The notes below the pieces were generated by a model. The model had not been told where the DNA came from and ran no database searches. It saw only the letters and a list, made by a program, of their open reading frames with translations. Source: Porticoccaceae bacterium (GTDB lineage: Bacteria; Pseudomonadota; Gammaproteobacteria; Pseudomonadales; Porticoccaceae). Taken from it: a DNA stretch of 15,790 nt. The first letter of the stretch is position 1. Every line of letters starts with the position of its first letter. The stretch lies in contig JALRJD010000030.1 in NCBI GenBank assembly GCA_023255165.1, positions 1-15,790 of the forward strand, given 5' to 3'. This document shows, one piece after another, positions 1-8,249 of the stretch. Made by a program: the position numbers and the translations under genes.

Positions 1-882
1 CGATATTGCGCCGAACTTGAATCCGAAGTGGATTATTTGCGCCAGCGCTACCAGTTTGATCAGATCGACTATGTCGATGAGAGCACCCTGCCCGACTACC
101 TCGACAGCAAGGCCTACTTCGGCGCCCAGCTCGATAATGCCTCACTGCATCTGCACCCACTCAAATACGCCCGGGGCCTGGCCAGCGCAGCGATTAAGGC
201 TGGTGTTACTATTTATGAACAGTCAAAGGTGCTCAATTACAGCCAGAGTGGTTCGGTGATCGTACGTACGGCGGGCGGACAGGTAACCGCCAATGAGCTG
301 ATTCTCGGCTGCAATGGCTATATCGAAAGGCTCGAGCCGAAAATTAACGGCTTTATTATGCCAATCAATAACTTTGTGTTGGCCACAGAACCACTTTCGG
401 AAGAGCTTGCACGCGCCGTCAGCACTCAAGATACCGCCATGCAAGACACTCGCTTTGTTATCAATTACTGGAAACTCTCGGCGGACAATCGACTGATATT
501 TGGCGGTGGGGAAAACTATCGGCGAGGCTTTCCCTCGGACATTAAAGGGTTTGTGCGGCAAGCCATGCTTAAGATCTACCCACAGCTGCGCGACACCCAA
601 ATCGATTACGGCTGGGGCGGCACCTTGGCGATCACCCTTAACCGTATGCCCCATTTTGGGCGTATTGGCAGCAATATCTGGCATCTGCAGGGTTATTCAG
701 GTCATGGTGTGCCCACCGCCACTCTGGCCGGCAAACTGGTCGCGGAGGCCATAGCCGGCAAGCACGAGCGCTTTGATTTGTATGCCAATCTGCCAACCCG
801 CAAGTTTCCCGGCGGCACTTTGCTGCGCTGGCCTGGCATGGTTGCCGGAATGCTCTATTTCGCCCTTCGAGACAGGATTTAG
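1..882 (+). CDS. FAD-dependent oxidoreductase of the DAO family (PuuB-like), 3' part
   Basis: The reading frame is open to the first base of the window, so the gene starts upstream; 293 codons and the TAG stop are visible. The family (glycine oxidase / D-amino-acid dehydrogenase / gamma-glutamylputrescine oxidase) oxidises C-N bonds using FAD. About the last two thirds of a roughly 430-residue protein is present. Seen are the GCNGYI block at the end of the substrate domain, the YWKLSADNRLIFGGG strand typical of PuuB-like enzymes, a GWGGTLAITLNRMPHFG segment, and the C-terminal FAD-contact block GYSGHGVPTATLAGKL. The N-terminal dinucleotide-binding GxGxxG lies outside the window. A TetR gene begins 2 bases after the stop, so the two are probably co-transcribed. 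PuuB-like membership is fairly safe; the substrate is not identifiable here. Confidence 0.85.
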   Translation, partial: RYCAELESEVDYLRQRYQFDQIDYVDESTLPDYLDSKAYFGAQLDNASLHLHPLKYARGLASAAIKAGVTIYEQSKVLNYSQSGSVIVRTAGGQVTANELILGCNGYIERLEPKINGFIMPINNFVLATEPLSEELARAVSTQDTAMQDTRFVINYWKLSADNRLIFGGGENYRRGFPSDIKGFVRQAMLKIYPQLRDTQIDYGWGGTLAITLNRMPHFGRIGSNIWHLQGYSGHGVPTATLAGKLVAEAIAGKHERFDLYANLPTRKFPGGTLLRWPGMVAGMLYFALRDRI

Positions 883-884
883 CC

Positions 885-1598
885 ATGTCACAGACCGATA
901 AGCCTTTAAATGATACGGGCATCCTGAGCCCGGAAAGCCCGAGAACAGAGTCCCCGGATAGCAATAAGCCCGGCATGTCGCGCACGCTTGAACCGCGCAA
1001 TACACCGGTGCAGAAACGCGCCCAGGAGCGACGTGCCACCATACTTGAGGTCACCGCTGAGCTGCTTGAGGAAGTTGGGCAGGATGATTTGACCACTATT
1101 CTGGTGGCAAAGCGCGCAGGCATCTCGGTGGGCACGCTGTACCACTATTTCCCCAATAAATACGCCATCCTGTTCGCGCTGGCGGAACAGTGGCTTGGTG
1201 AGATAGATCAGGCGCTGCGCGAGCTGGAGGCCGAAACCGTCGAAACACTTAGCCTTAAGCGCTTTGTCGACAGAGTGGTGGATCGAATGCTGCTTACCTA
1301 CACCAACCAGCGCGGTTTGCTGCCGCTGGTGCAGGCGATGTTTGGTGTTCCGGAGCTTAAGGATCTGGACACAGCACACGATGAGCTGATTATCCGGGCT
1401 ATGGCGCGGATGTTTGCGCGATTAGAAGTGGCAGAGCGCCCTGCCGAGCTGTCCCGTCTTGGGCGTGCATTTCTTGAAGTTAACCACGCCCTGCTGCTGG
1501 TTGTGGTCAATCAGAGTAAAACCGACAGCCTGAAGACCCTTGCCGATCTGAAATATATAAGCCTGTGTCTACTGGAGCGGGCAAAAAGCCAGTTTTAA
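885..1598 (+). CDS. TetR/AcrR family transcriptional regulator
   Basis: This 237-residue protein has a TetR-type DNA-binding domain at about residues 45-95. The helix-turn-helix reads LTTILVAKRAGISVGTLYHY, followed by the characteristic FPNKYAIL. The rest is a helical ligand-binding/dimerisation domain with no recognisable ligand signature. The first 40 or so residues are an unusual polar extension rich in Ser, Pro, Asp and Glu. A start at Met31 (975) would remove most of it, but the 885 ATG has an AGGA about 8 bases upstream, which supports the longer form. It lies 2 bases after the FAD oxidoreductase stop, so it probably regulates that operon and is expressed with it. Family assignment is firm; target and effector are unknown. 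Confidence 0.88.
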   Translation: MSQTDKPLNDTGILSPESPRTESPDSNKPGMSRTLEPRNTPVQKRAQERRATILEVTAELLEEVGQDDLTTILVAKRAGISVGTLYHYFPNKYAILFALAEQWLGEIDQALRELEAETVETLSLKRFVDRVVDRMLLTYTNQRGLLPLVQAMFGVPELKDLDTAHDELIIRAMARMFARLEVAERPAELSRLGRAFLEVNHALLLVVVNQSKTDSLKTLADLKYISLCLLERAKSQF

Positions 1599-1599
1599 C

Positions 1600-1630
1600 G
1601 TTACAAAGTAAATTAATTAAGCTCTGTAAC
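1600..1630. repeat. Inverted repeat between convergent genes
   Basis: The 59-base gap between the convergent TetR and gor genes holds two 9-base arms, GTTACAAAG (1600-1608) and CTCTGTAAC (1622-1630), around a 13-base AT-only-but-one loop. Read on the minus strand as RNA, the single mismatch becomes a G-U pair, so gor mRNA could form a complete 9-pair stem. The stem is AT-rich and no proper U tract follows on either strand, so it is at best a weak terminator. It could instead be a protein-binding dyad. Confidence 0.45.
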
Positions 1631-1657
1631 CTATTGTTTTAAATGAACGTGTTAGGG

Positions 1658-3016
1658 CTATCTTGCTCTTTCGCGCATGGTGACAAACTCTTCCGCGGCC
1701 GAGGGATGAATGCCCACTGTGGCATCAAAATGCGCCTTGGTGGCACCCGCCTTCAAAGCGATTCCCAGGCCCTGAATAATCTCCGCGGCGTGCTCTCCAA
1801 CCATATGGCAACCCACCACGCGATCAGTCTGATTATCAACCACCAGTTTCATGGTAATTCGTTCCGCGCCGCCCCCCAGAGTTTGAAGCATAGGCTTAAA
1901 ATCGGATAAATAAACCGCTATATCAGTGTATTCCTCACGCGCCTGCTCTTCGCTGAGGCCAACAGTGGCAAATTCAGGCTGGCAGAACACCGCGGTGGGA
2001 ATATCGCTGTAATCGATCTGCACGCTGCCGTCGCCATAGAGATGATCGACCAGTACCATCGCTTCCTGAATCGCCACTGGTGTCAGCTGCACCCGGTCGA
2101 TAACATCCCCAAGGGCATAGATACTGGGTTCAGCAGTGGCGAAATGATTATCCACCACAATTGAGCCATTTGGTCGCATCACCACGGCACTGTTTTCCAG
2201 TCCCAGCCGGGCGGTATTGGCCTGACGGCCCGTGGCATAGAGCGCGATTCCGGCCTTCAGGGTATGGCCATTATCGAGCACCACAGCGAGTTCGTCGCCA
2301 TCCTGCCTGATTTCATTAATCTGGGTACTGAGGTGCACCTGCACGCCTTTGGCCACCATGCCCTCAGTAATCCTGGCGCCCATTTCCAGATCAAAAGACT
2401 TCAACAGGTTCTGGCCACGGTAGACCAGGTGGGTCTCAACGCCGAGACCATTCAAAATGCCGGCAAACTCCACGGCGATATAACCACCGCCTACCACCAC
2501 AGCCCGCTGCGGCAGTGACTCAAGAAAAAACATCTCATTGGAACTGATCGCCAACTCGCTGCCCGGGAACTCGGGGATATAGGGCCAGCCGCCGGTCGCA
2601 ATCAAAATGGTTTTGGCGCGATAGACCTTGTCGTTAACCTGCACCAGATGCGGACCGGCCACGGTGGCGCGGCCATCAAACAGATCGGCGCCGCTATTGT
2701 TGATCAGATTGTTATAGATGCCATTTAAACGCTCGATCTCGGCGCTCTTGTTATCGCGCAGGGTCGCCCAATCCAGCGTTGGCTGCCCCGGAATCGACCA
2801 GCCAAAGCCCTTGCTGGAATGAAATAGTTCAGGGAATTGTGAGGCATAGACAAACAGTTTTTTCGGCACGCAGCCAACATTGACACAGGTGCCGCCCAGA
2901 TAGCGTTCTTCCGCGACTGCTACTCGCTTGCCTTTGGATGCCGCCATACGCGCCGCGCGCACACCGCCAGAGCCGGCGCCAATCACAAACAGGTCATAAT
3001 CAAATTCAGTGGTCAT
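1658..3016 (-). CDS. gor: Glutathione-disulfide reductase
   Basis: A 452-residue cytosolic flavoenzyme that reduces glutathione disulfide with NADPH; the length matches E. coli Gor (450). Visible in order: FAD-binding GAGSGGVRAARMA (residues 13-25), the redox-active disulfide GGTCVNVGCVPKK with Cys44 and Cys49, a second dinucleotide fold GGGYIAVEFAG, the FAD block ALGDVIDRVQLTPVA, and the C-terminal catalytic HPSAAEE with His437 and Glu442 from the partner subunit. After the NADPH fold, the family's two phosphate-binding arginines appear as Arg and Lys (YRGQNLLKSFD), which still suits NADPH. The ATG overlaps the cysG stop as ATGA, implying translational coupling at the end of the lolA operon. 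Trypanothione reductase or mercuric reductase are less likely given the length and active-site context. Confidence 0.93.
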   Translation of the reverse strand: MTTEFDYDLFVIGAGSGGVRAARMAASKGKRVAVAEERYLGGTCVNVGCVPKKLFVYASQFPELFHSSKGFGWSIPGQPTLDWATLRDNKSAEIERLNGIYNNLINNSGADLFDGRATVAGPHLVQVNDKVYRAKTILIATGGWPYIPEFPGSELAISSNEMFFLESLPQRAVVVGGGYIAVEFAGILNGLGVETHLVYRGQNLLKSFDLEMGARITEGMVAKGVQVHLSTQINEIRQDGDELAVVLDNGHTLKAGIALYATGRQANTARLGLENSAVVMRPNGSIVVDNHFATAEPSIYALGDVIDRVQLTPVAIQEAMVLVDHLYGDGSVQIDYSDIPTAVFCQPEFATVGLSEEQAREEYTDIAVYLSDFKPMLQTLGGGAERITMKLVVDNQTDRVVGCHMVGEHAAEIIQGLGIALKAGATKAHFDATVGIHPSAAEEFVTMRERAR

Positions 3017-4434
3017 TCAGGTCGCTCCGCGAGGTTAAACCAGGCCAGCTTGCGGTGCAGGCTGACAACATGGCCAACAATAATTAACGTCGGTGCTTGT
3101 GCACCAGCCGCTCTGACAGTGGCGGGCAGTGTATCAAGATCGCCGACAAACACCTGTTGGTTATACGACGTGCCCTTCTCTATTAGCGCGGCCGGCGTCT
3201 GTGGGTCGAGACCATGCTGCTTCAGCTCGTCACAGATTGTCTCCATGCCGCTCAGTCCCATATAAAAGACCAGGGTTTGATTGGGCTGCACCAGCTCAGG
3301 CCAGTTGAGATCCATCTTGCCGGAGCGCAGGTGGCCGGCAATAAAGCGTACCGACTGGGCGTAATCCCGGTGAGTGAGGGGAATGCCTGCATAGCTGGCG
3401 CAACCGGATGCTGCGGTAATGCCCGGTACCACCTGAAATGGAATGCCGTGCTCGGCCAGGGTTTCAATCTCTTCACCGCCGCGACCAAAGATAAACGGGT
3501 CACCGCCTTTCAAGCGCACCACACGGTGGCCTTCAAGGGCATAGTCGACCAGCTTTTGGTTAATATTTTCCTGGGTTACCGGATGATCGCCAGCCGTTTT
3601 GCCGACATAAATTCGAGTGGCATCGCGGCGCACAAGGTTGAGCACTTCTTTTGAGACCAGGCGATCGTAGAGCACAATATCGGCCTGCTGCATCAGGCGC
3701 AGCGCTTTAAAGGTCAGCAGATCCGGATCACCGGGACCACCGCCAACCAGATACACCTCACCGGTTTTAAACTCATCGCTGGACTCAAGCTTTTGCGCCA
3801 GCAGCTGCTCGGCGCTATCCAGATTATTGGCATAGGCCTGTTCGGCAATCGGGCCGGCAAAAACCTCTTCCCAAAATGCTTTGCGATCGGCGCCATTGGC
3901 GAATCGGGCCTTTACCCGCTCGCGAAAACTGCCGGCCAACGCCGCCAACTTACTGGTGCCGGCCGGAATCAGAGCCTCCAGTTTGGTGCGCAGCATACGC
4001 ACCAACACCGGCGCATCGCCGCCGCTGGAGATCGCAATCTGAATCGGGGAACGGTCAACAATCGAGGGAAAGATCACCGTTGAATAACCGGGATCGTCGA
4101 CCACATTGGCAAGCACATTGGCCGCCTGAGCATGCTCTGAGACCAGGCGATTGAGTTCACGGTCATTGGTCGCGGCAATCACTAACACCAGTTTGGGAAT
4201 CGCTTGCAGATGCTCGAGCTTATAGGGCGCAGTAATCAGATGCAGGCCATTGCAACCGTGCTCTTTATCACGCTCGGCCATGTCCAGCAGATCGGGGCAA
4301 AAGTCTTTGGCGACAATGGTAATAATGGCGCTGGCTTCCTGCACCAATCTGACTTTGCGCAGGGCGATTTCACCACCACCCACAACCAGAACATTGCGAC
4401 CTTTAAGATTGTGGAATAGCGGCAGATAATCCAT
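3013..4434 (-). CDS. cysG: Siroheme synthase (precorrin-2 dehydrogenase / ferrochelatase / uroporphyrinogen III methyltransferase)
   Basis: A 473-residue bifunctional protein that makes siroheme, the cofactor of sulfite and nitrite reductases. Residues 1-215 form the CysGB part: NAD-binding VLVVGGGEIALRKV (15-28), the catalytic-aspartate region NVVDDPGYSTV, and SSGGDAPVLVRMLR, which contains the serine equivalent to the phosphorylated Ser128 of Salmonella CysG. Residues 225-465 form the CysGA methyltransferase: VYLVGGGPGDPDLLT for SAM binding, RLKGGDPFIFGRGGEE, VVPGITAASGCASYAGIPLTHR and the YMGL methionine. The full fused architecture is intact. It starts 11 bases after the serS stop and overlaps gor by 4 bases, placing sulfite-reductase cofactor synthesis next to glutathione metabolism. 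Confidence 0.96.
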   Translation of the reverse strand: MDYLPLFHNLKGRNVLVVGGGEIALRKVRLVQEASAIITIVAKDFCPDLLDMAERDKEHGCNGLHLITAPYKLEHLQAIPKLVLVIAATNDRELNRLVSEHAQAANVLANVVDDPGYSTVIFPSIVDRSPIQIAISSGGDAPVLVRMLRTKLEALIPAGTSKLAALAGSFRERVKARFANGADRKAFWEEVFAGPIAEQAYANNLDSAEQLLAQKLESSDEFKTGEVYLVGGGPGDPDLLTFKALRLMQQADIVLYDRLVSKEVLNLVRRDATRIYVGKTAGDHPVTQENINQKLVDYALEGHRVVRLKGGDPFIFGRGGEEIETLAEHGIPFQVVPGITAASGCASYAGIPLTHRDYAQSVRFIAGHLRSGKMDLNWPELVQPNQTLVFYMGLSGMETICDELKQHGLDPQTPAALIEKGTSYNQQVFVGDLDTLPATVRAAGAQAPTLIIVGHVVSLHRKLAWFNLAERPE

Positions 4435-4445
4435 GAGTTATCCGC

Positions 4446-5723
4446 TTATCGGATCTCCGTCAGGCCATTCATCAGAGGCTGCAGCACGTCGGGAATCGCA
4501 ATCGAGCCGTCAGCTTGCTGATAGTTTTCCATCACCGCCAGCAAAGTCCGCCCCACCGCCAGACCGGAACCATTCAAGGTGTGCAGCAACTCGGGTTTGC
4601 CATCGGCATTTCTGAAGCGGGCTTTCATACGTCGCGCCTGAAAATCGGCAAAATTACTGCACGAAGAGATCTCGCGATACCTGTCCTGTGATGGCAGCCA
4701 AACTTCAATATCGTAGGTCTTGGCCGCGGAGAAGCCAAGGTCGCCACCGCACAGCACCACAGTGCGATAAGGCAGCTCAAGCTTTTGTAAAATGGCTTCG
4801 GCATGGCCGACCAGAGTCTCCAGCGCATCCCAGGATTCGTCGGGATGAACAAACTGCACCATCTCGACTTTCTCAAACTGGTGCTGGCGAATCATGCCGC
4901 GGGTGTCGCGACCATAGCTGCCCGCCTCGCTTCTAAAGCACGGCGTGTGCGAGACATACTTGATCGGCAGTGAATCGACAATCTCATTGCGATAGATATT
5001 GGTGATCGGCACTTCGGCAGTAGGAATCAGATAAAACTCGCGCTCGTCTTCAAGCTTGAACAGATCTGCCTCAAATTTGGGCAACTGGCCGGTGCCAAAC
5101 AGCGACTCACGGTTCACTATGTAAGGTACATAGACTTCCTCGTAACCGTGCTCGTTGATATGGGTGTTGAGCATAAACTGGGTCAGGGCCCGGTGCAGAC
5201 TGGCGAGGCCACCACGCATCTGCGAAAAGCGCGAACCGGTAATTTTTACCGCGGTGTCAAAGTCGAGGGCATTGAGCGCCTCACCCAGATCGACATGATC
5301 CTTAACCTCAAAATCAAACTGACGCGGCTCGCCCCAGCGACGCACTTCAATATTGTCGTCCTCGTCTTTGCCGGCTGGCACCGAGCTGTGGGGAATATTG
5401 GGAATCTCTTGCAACAGACTGTCGAGCCTCGCCTGCACATCGGCGAGCGCGGCGTCGGCAGCGGCGGAATCATTTTTGATCTGTTCGCCTTTGGCCTTTA
5501 AGGGCTCAATATCTTCGCCTTTAGCCTTGGCTTCACCAATCAGTTTGCCCATCGACTTGGAGTAACTGTTGCGCTCTTGCTGCAGACTCTCGGCCGCCAG
5601 CTGCAGCGTTTTGCGCTGTGCCTCAAGCGCCAGAAAAGCCTCGCTGTCGAGATCGTAGCCTTTTATTTTCAGGCTTTCGGCAACGGCGGTTAAATCCGAA
5701 CGTAACAGCTTCGGGTCAAGCAT
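4446..5723 (-). CDS. serS: Seryl-tRNA synthetase
   Basis: A 425-residue class II aminoacyl-tRNA synthetase that charges tRNA-Ser with serine (and tRNA-Sec where present). The N-terminal charged helices (about residues 26-105) are the long antiparallel coiled-coil arm that grips the tRNA variable arm. The catalytic domain shows the serine-binding TAEVPITNIYRNEI, class II motif 2 in PCFRSEAGSYGRDTRG and motif 3 in GSGLAVGRTLLAVMEN with Arg392. The start has AAGGA placed about 7 bases upstream on the minus strand. It sits between crcB (33-base gap) and cysG (11-base gap) in the housekeeping operon. Confidence 0.98.
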   Translation of the reverse strand: MLDPKLLRSDLTAVAESLKIKGYDLDSEAFLALEAQRKTLQLAAESLQQERNSYSKSMGKLIGEAKAKGEDIEPLKAKGEQIKNDSAAADAALADVQARLDSLLQEIPNIPHSSVPAGKDEDDNIEVRRWGEPRQFDFEVKDHVDLGEALNALDFDTAVKITGSRFSQMRGGLASLHRALTQFMLNTHINEHGYEEVYVPYIVNRESLFGTGQLPKFEADLFKLEDEREFYLIPTAEVPITNIYRNEIVDSLPIKYVSHTPCFRSEAGSYGRDTRGMIRQHQFEKVEMVQFVHPDESWDALETLVGHAEAILQKLELPYRTVVLCGGDLGFSAAKTYDIEVWLPSQDRYREISSCSNFADFQARRMKARFRNADGKPELLHTLNGSGLAVGRTLLAVMENYQQADGSIAIPDVLQPLMNGLTEIR

Positions 5724-5756
5724 GGTGGTGTCCTTAAAATAAAAACTGCAAAAAAT

Positions 5757-6125
5757 TTACATTAGGCGCGTCAGCCAAATTGAACTGGTAATCGCGAGCA
5801 AACAGAGTGCAACCGATGCCAGCACGTAGAGCAGCGCCAGAAAAAGGTGGCCATTTTGCCACAAACCCAGTGCATCAAGCGAGAATGTTGAGAAGGTTGT
5901 AAAGGCGCCGAGAAAACCGATCATCAGCAGGCTGCGCATCTCCATCGACAGCGCCCCGCGCTCGACAATCACCACAAATAAAATGCCCATCACAAAGCTG
6001 CCCAGCACATTAACCGTCAGCGTCGCCCAGGGAAACTTGTGATTGATTTGAAACACCCAGGTGCTCATGGCGTAACGCCCCATGGCGCCCAGCGCGCCAC
6101 CTATGGCAACAGCAATCCAGTGCAT
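5757..6125 (-). CDS. crcB: Fluoride ion channel CrcB/Fluc
   Basis: A 122-residue inner-membrane protein of about four transmembrane helices; the family forms dual-topology dimers that export fluoride. Signature blocks are GGALGAMGRY (9-18), TLTVNVLGSFVMGIL (35-49) with the conserved pore Asn39, and GFLGAFTTFSTFSLD (70-84), which carries the phenylalanine and Thr/Ser residues of the pore and central sodium site. Its ATG shares one base with the rarA stop (TAATG), so translation is probably coupled. No room exists for a private fluoride riboswitch, so expression seems to follow the operon. As far as I recall, Pseudomonas has serS directly after rarA, with crcB present in this slot only in some relatives. 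Confidence 0.95.
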   Translation of the reverse strand: MHWIAVAIGGALGAMGRYAMSTWVFQINHKFPWATLTVNVLGSFVMGILFVVIVERGALSMEMRSLLMIGFLGAFTTFSTFSLDALGLWQNGHLFLALLYVLASVALCLLAITSSIWLTRLM

Positions 6126-7456
6126 TATTGAGCTCCTTTTTGTTTGGCATCGAGGCTGCGCAGATAAGCCAGTTTCTCTGCAATTTTTTGTTCCAGCCCG
6201 CGATCGGTGGGTTGATAGTAAAGTTTGCCCGCCAGCTCATCGGGCAGATAGCTCTCGCCCGCAGCATAACCGCCCTCTTCATCGTGGGCGTAGCGATAAT
6301 CTTTGCCGTAATCCAGCTCTTTCATCAGGCTGGTCGCCGCGTTGCGCAGATGCATCGGCACCTCGTAACTGGGCAGTGAGCGCACATCGGCCATGGTCGC
6401 TTTAAAGGCGCGGTAAACCGCATTACTCTTTGCTGCTACCGCCAGATATACCACCGCCTGCGCCAGCGCCAATTCACCCTCGGGGCTGCCAAGTCGCTCT
6501 TGAACGTCCCAGGCAGTCATGGCCAACTCCAGCGCCCTTGGGTCCGCGTTGCCAATATCTTCACTGGCCATACGCACCAACCGCCGGGCGATATAAATCG
6601 GGTCGCAGCCGCCATCAAGCATACGGCACAGCCAATAGAGCGCGGCATCAGGTGAAGAGCCGCGCACTGACTTGTGCAGAGCAGAAATCTGATCGTAAAA
6701 ATAGTCACCGCCCTTATCAAAGCGACGACTATCGCCAACCAGCACCTGCTCCAGCACTTCCCGGTTAATGACCAGCTGATCGCCAGATTCGCTGGCCAGA
6801 TCAGTGGCAATTTCAAGCAGGTTTAACGCTCGCCGCGCGTCACCATCGGCGGCATTGGCCAGCAGCTCCAGAGCCTCTTCATCCAGTTCCAGACGGCGCT
6901 CACCGAGACCAGATTGCGAGTCGCCCAGCGCCTGGCCAATCACGGTTTTAACCTGTTCTATATCGAGGCTTTTCAGCACATAGACACGGCAGCGCGACAG
7001 CAATGCATTGTTAAGCTCAAAGGAAGGATTTTCGGTGGTGGCGCCAACAAACACCACGGTGCCATCCTCGACAAAGGGCAAAAAGGCATCCTGCTGGGAC
7101 TTGTTAAAGCGGTGCACCTCATCGACAAACAAAATGGTTTTGCGGCCGCGCAGATCACGCTGCTCGGTCGCCTTGGCAATCGACGCACGGATTTCCTTGA
7201 CCCCGCAGAGCACCGCGGAAATACTTTCAAAGTGCGCATCAGCCGAGGCGGCAATAATCCGCGCCAGGGTTGTCTTGCCGACACCGGGCGGTCCCCACAA
7301 GATCATCGAGTGCAACGCACCGCTCTCGATCGCTTCGCGCAGTGGTTTGCCAGGCCCAATCAGATGTTGCTGACCGTAGAACCCATCCAGCGTTGACGGA
7401 CGCATGCGCGCCGCGAGCGGACGATAAACAGTTTGGCTAAACAGGTCAGTTGCCAT
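6125..7456 (-). CDS. rarA: Replication-associated recombination protein A (RarA/MgsA AAA+ ATPase)
   Basis: A 443-residue AAA+ ATPase of the clamp-loader/RuvB-like group, acting at stalled replication forks. I chose the ATG at 7456 because it gives MATDLFSQ followed by YRPLAARMRP, matching the N-terminus and length of E. coli RarA (447). The frame is open further upstream to 7561, but that would read through the end of lolA with no family resemblance; an ATG four codons upstream (7468) is possible. Motifs: Walker A GPPGVGKT (55-62), Walker B ILFVDEVHRFNK, sensor 1 in VGATTENPSFELNNALLSR with the arginine finger at its end, then the C-terminal tetramerisation helices. It overlaps lolA by 11 bases and crcB by 1 base. 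Confidence 0.95.
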   Translation of the reverse strand: MATDLFSQTVYRPLAARMRPSTLDGFYGQQHLIGPGKPLREAIESGALHSMILWGPPGVGKTTLARIIAASADAHFESISAVLCGVKEIRASIAKATEQRDLRGRKTILFVDEVHRFNKSQQDAFLPFVEDGTVVFVGATTENPSFELNNALLSRCRVYVLKSLDIEQVKTVIGQALGDSQSGLGERRLELDEEALELLANAADGDARRALNLLEIATDLASESGDQLVINREVLEQVLVGDSRRFDKGGDYFYDQISALHKSVRGSSPDAALYWLCRMLDGGCDPIYIARRLVRMASEDIGNADPRALELAMTAWDVQERLGSPEGELALAQAVVYLAVAAKSNAVYRAFKATMADVRSLPSYEVPMHLRNAATSLMKELDYGKDYRYAHDEEGGYAAGESYLPDELAGKLYYQPTDRGLEQKIAEKLAYLRSLDAKQKGAQ

Positions 7457-8072
7457 TGTTGATAACATCGACCCCGTCTGGAATCTCAAACACAAATTGG
7501 CCATCGGCCAGCACAGGGTTGAGCTCCAGCTGGCTAAAGCCAATGGTGGTGGTTTGCTCAAGATTGTCGATCAGCGTAAGCGAACTGGGCGCGCTGCCAT
7601 TAAAGGTAATGGTCATGCGGTTAAACAGACTGCCGCCCTGCTCCGGTTGTAGCTCAAAACTGTTCTCGGAGAGCTGGCGAATAAAATAGGCGCGATCGAG
7701 CTGTTCGAGATCACCGGAAAACAGGATTGCCGGCGTTGCAGCAATATCCTGATTAAACGGCTGAATAATCACCTGCTCCAAATCCGGATCGTAGACCCAG
7801 AGCGTGATGCCATCAGCGACGATCTGCTGCGGCATGGGCGACTCAATCTGCCAGCGCAGGCGGTTGGGTTGCGACACCTGAAACACGCCAGTGGAACTCT
7901 GCAACTCAAAGCCATCCGCATCAACAATTCGCTGTTCAAAGCGCGCCGATAAACTGCCAATTGGCTGCAACAGCGCACGCAAATTCTGAATATCTTCAGC
8001 ACTGCCGCCGGACCAGACATTGGCCGCAATCGACAGGCAGAATATCAAGACAAGTTTTTGAAGCGTCGGCAT
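7446..8072 (-). CDS. lolA: Outer-membrane lipoprotein carrier protein LolA
   Basis: A 208-residue periplasmic chaperone that takes lipoproteins from LolCDE and passes them to LolB at the outer membrane. The ATG at 8072 gives a signal peptide: MPTLQK, then a hydrophobic core VLIFCLSIAANVW and likely cleavage around GGSA/ED. Family hallmarks follow: LSARFEQ, GVFQVSQPNRLRWQIESP (with the conserved Arg before Trp), IVADGITLWVYDPDLEQV and the terminal FVFEIPDGVDVI. An in-frame start at 8192 is rejected, because it would translate through the terminator at 8154-8178 and bury the signal peptide. It is the first gene of the six-gene operon. In many gammaproteobacteria ftsK lies directly upstream; here it is replaced by the Rieske gene. 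Confidence 0.95.
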   Translation of the reverse strand: MPTLQKLVLIFCLSIAANVWSGGSAEDIQNLRALLQPIGSLSARFEQRIVDADGFELQSSTGVFQVSQPNRLRWQIESPMPQQIVADGITLWVYDPDLEQVIIQPFNQDIAATPAILFSGDLEQLDRAYFIRQLSENSFELQPEQGGSLFNRMTITFNGSAPSSLTLIDNLEQTTTIGFSQLELNPVLADGQFVFEIPDGVDVINNGN

Positions 8073-8112
8073 CGTCGGAACCACTGGTTGGCAAGCTCTG
8101 TAAGGTAGGTCG

Positions 8113-8141
8113 ATTCTACAGGTTTTAGCGCACCGGTTAAA
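8113..8141 (-). promoter_or_regulatory. Candidate sigma-70 promoter for the lolA operon
   Basis: Read on the minus strand there is a -10-like TAGAAT (8118-8113) and a weak -35-like TTTAAC (8141-8136) with 17 bases between. Transcription would start near 8106, about 34 bases before the lolA ATG. It lies between the upstream terminator and lolA, where a promoter is needed. The -10 is good (5 of 6 consensus); the -35 is poor (3 of 6). Confidence 0.4.
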
Positions 8142-8153
8142 AGCAAGCGCAAT

Positions 8154-8178
8154 AAAAAAGCCCAGCGCGTGGCTGGGC
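8154..8178 (-). terminator. Rho-independent terminator of the SDR-Rieske operon
   Basis: On the minus strand, GCCCAGC (8178-8172), a 5-base loop and GCTGGGC (8166-8160) form a 7-pair GC-rich stem followed directly by six T's (8159-8154) and then ATT. The plus strand has no T run after the stem, so it works only for minus-strand transcripts. It lies 72 bases beyond the Rieske stop and separates that gene from the lolA promoter. Confidence 0.88.
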
Positions 8179-8249
8179 CTGGATTTAGCCATTGTTACTC
8201 TGGGATGAATGGCAAGGTCGAACGTCGAGCCGGTAAAAATGTCGCAATA

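Noticed and set aside
638..1379. Minus-strand open frames across the FAD oxidoreductase and TetR genes
   Set aside because: They overlap well-supported genes, are rich in Arg, Cys and Ser typical of antisense translation, and match no family.
3214..3654. Plus-strand open frame inside cysG
   Set aside because: It is antisense to conserved CysG methyltransferase motifs and has no domain of its own.
6126..6180. Fluoride riboswitch upstream of crcB
   Set aside because: The crcB start overlaps the rarA stop, leaving only rarA coding sequence upstream, and no riboswitch fold was recognised.
6914..7396. Long open frame antisense to rarA
   Set aside because: It is a shadow of the rarA coding bias, with no recognisable domain and no ribosome site.
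7457..7561. Upstream extension of rarA
   Set aside because: The added 35 residues overlap the lolA coding end and resemble no RarA N-terminus; the family start falls at 7456.
8073..8192. Upstream extension of lolA
   Set aside because: It would translate the terminator stem at 8154-8178 and place 40 residues before a clear signal peptide.
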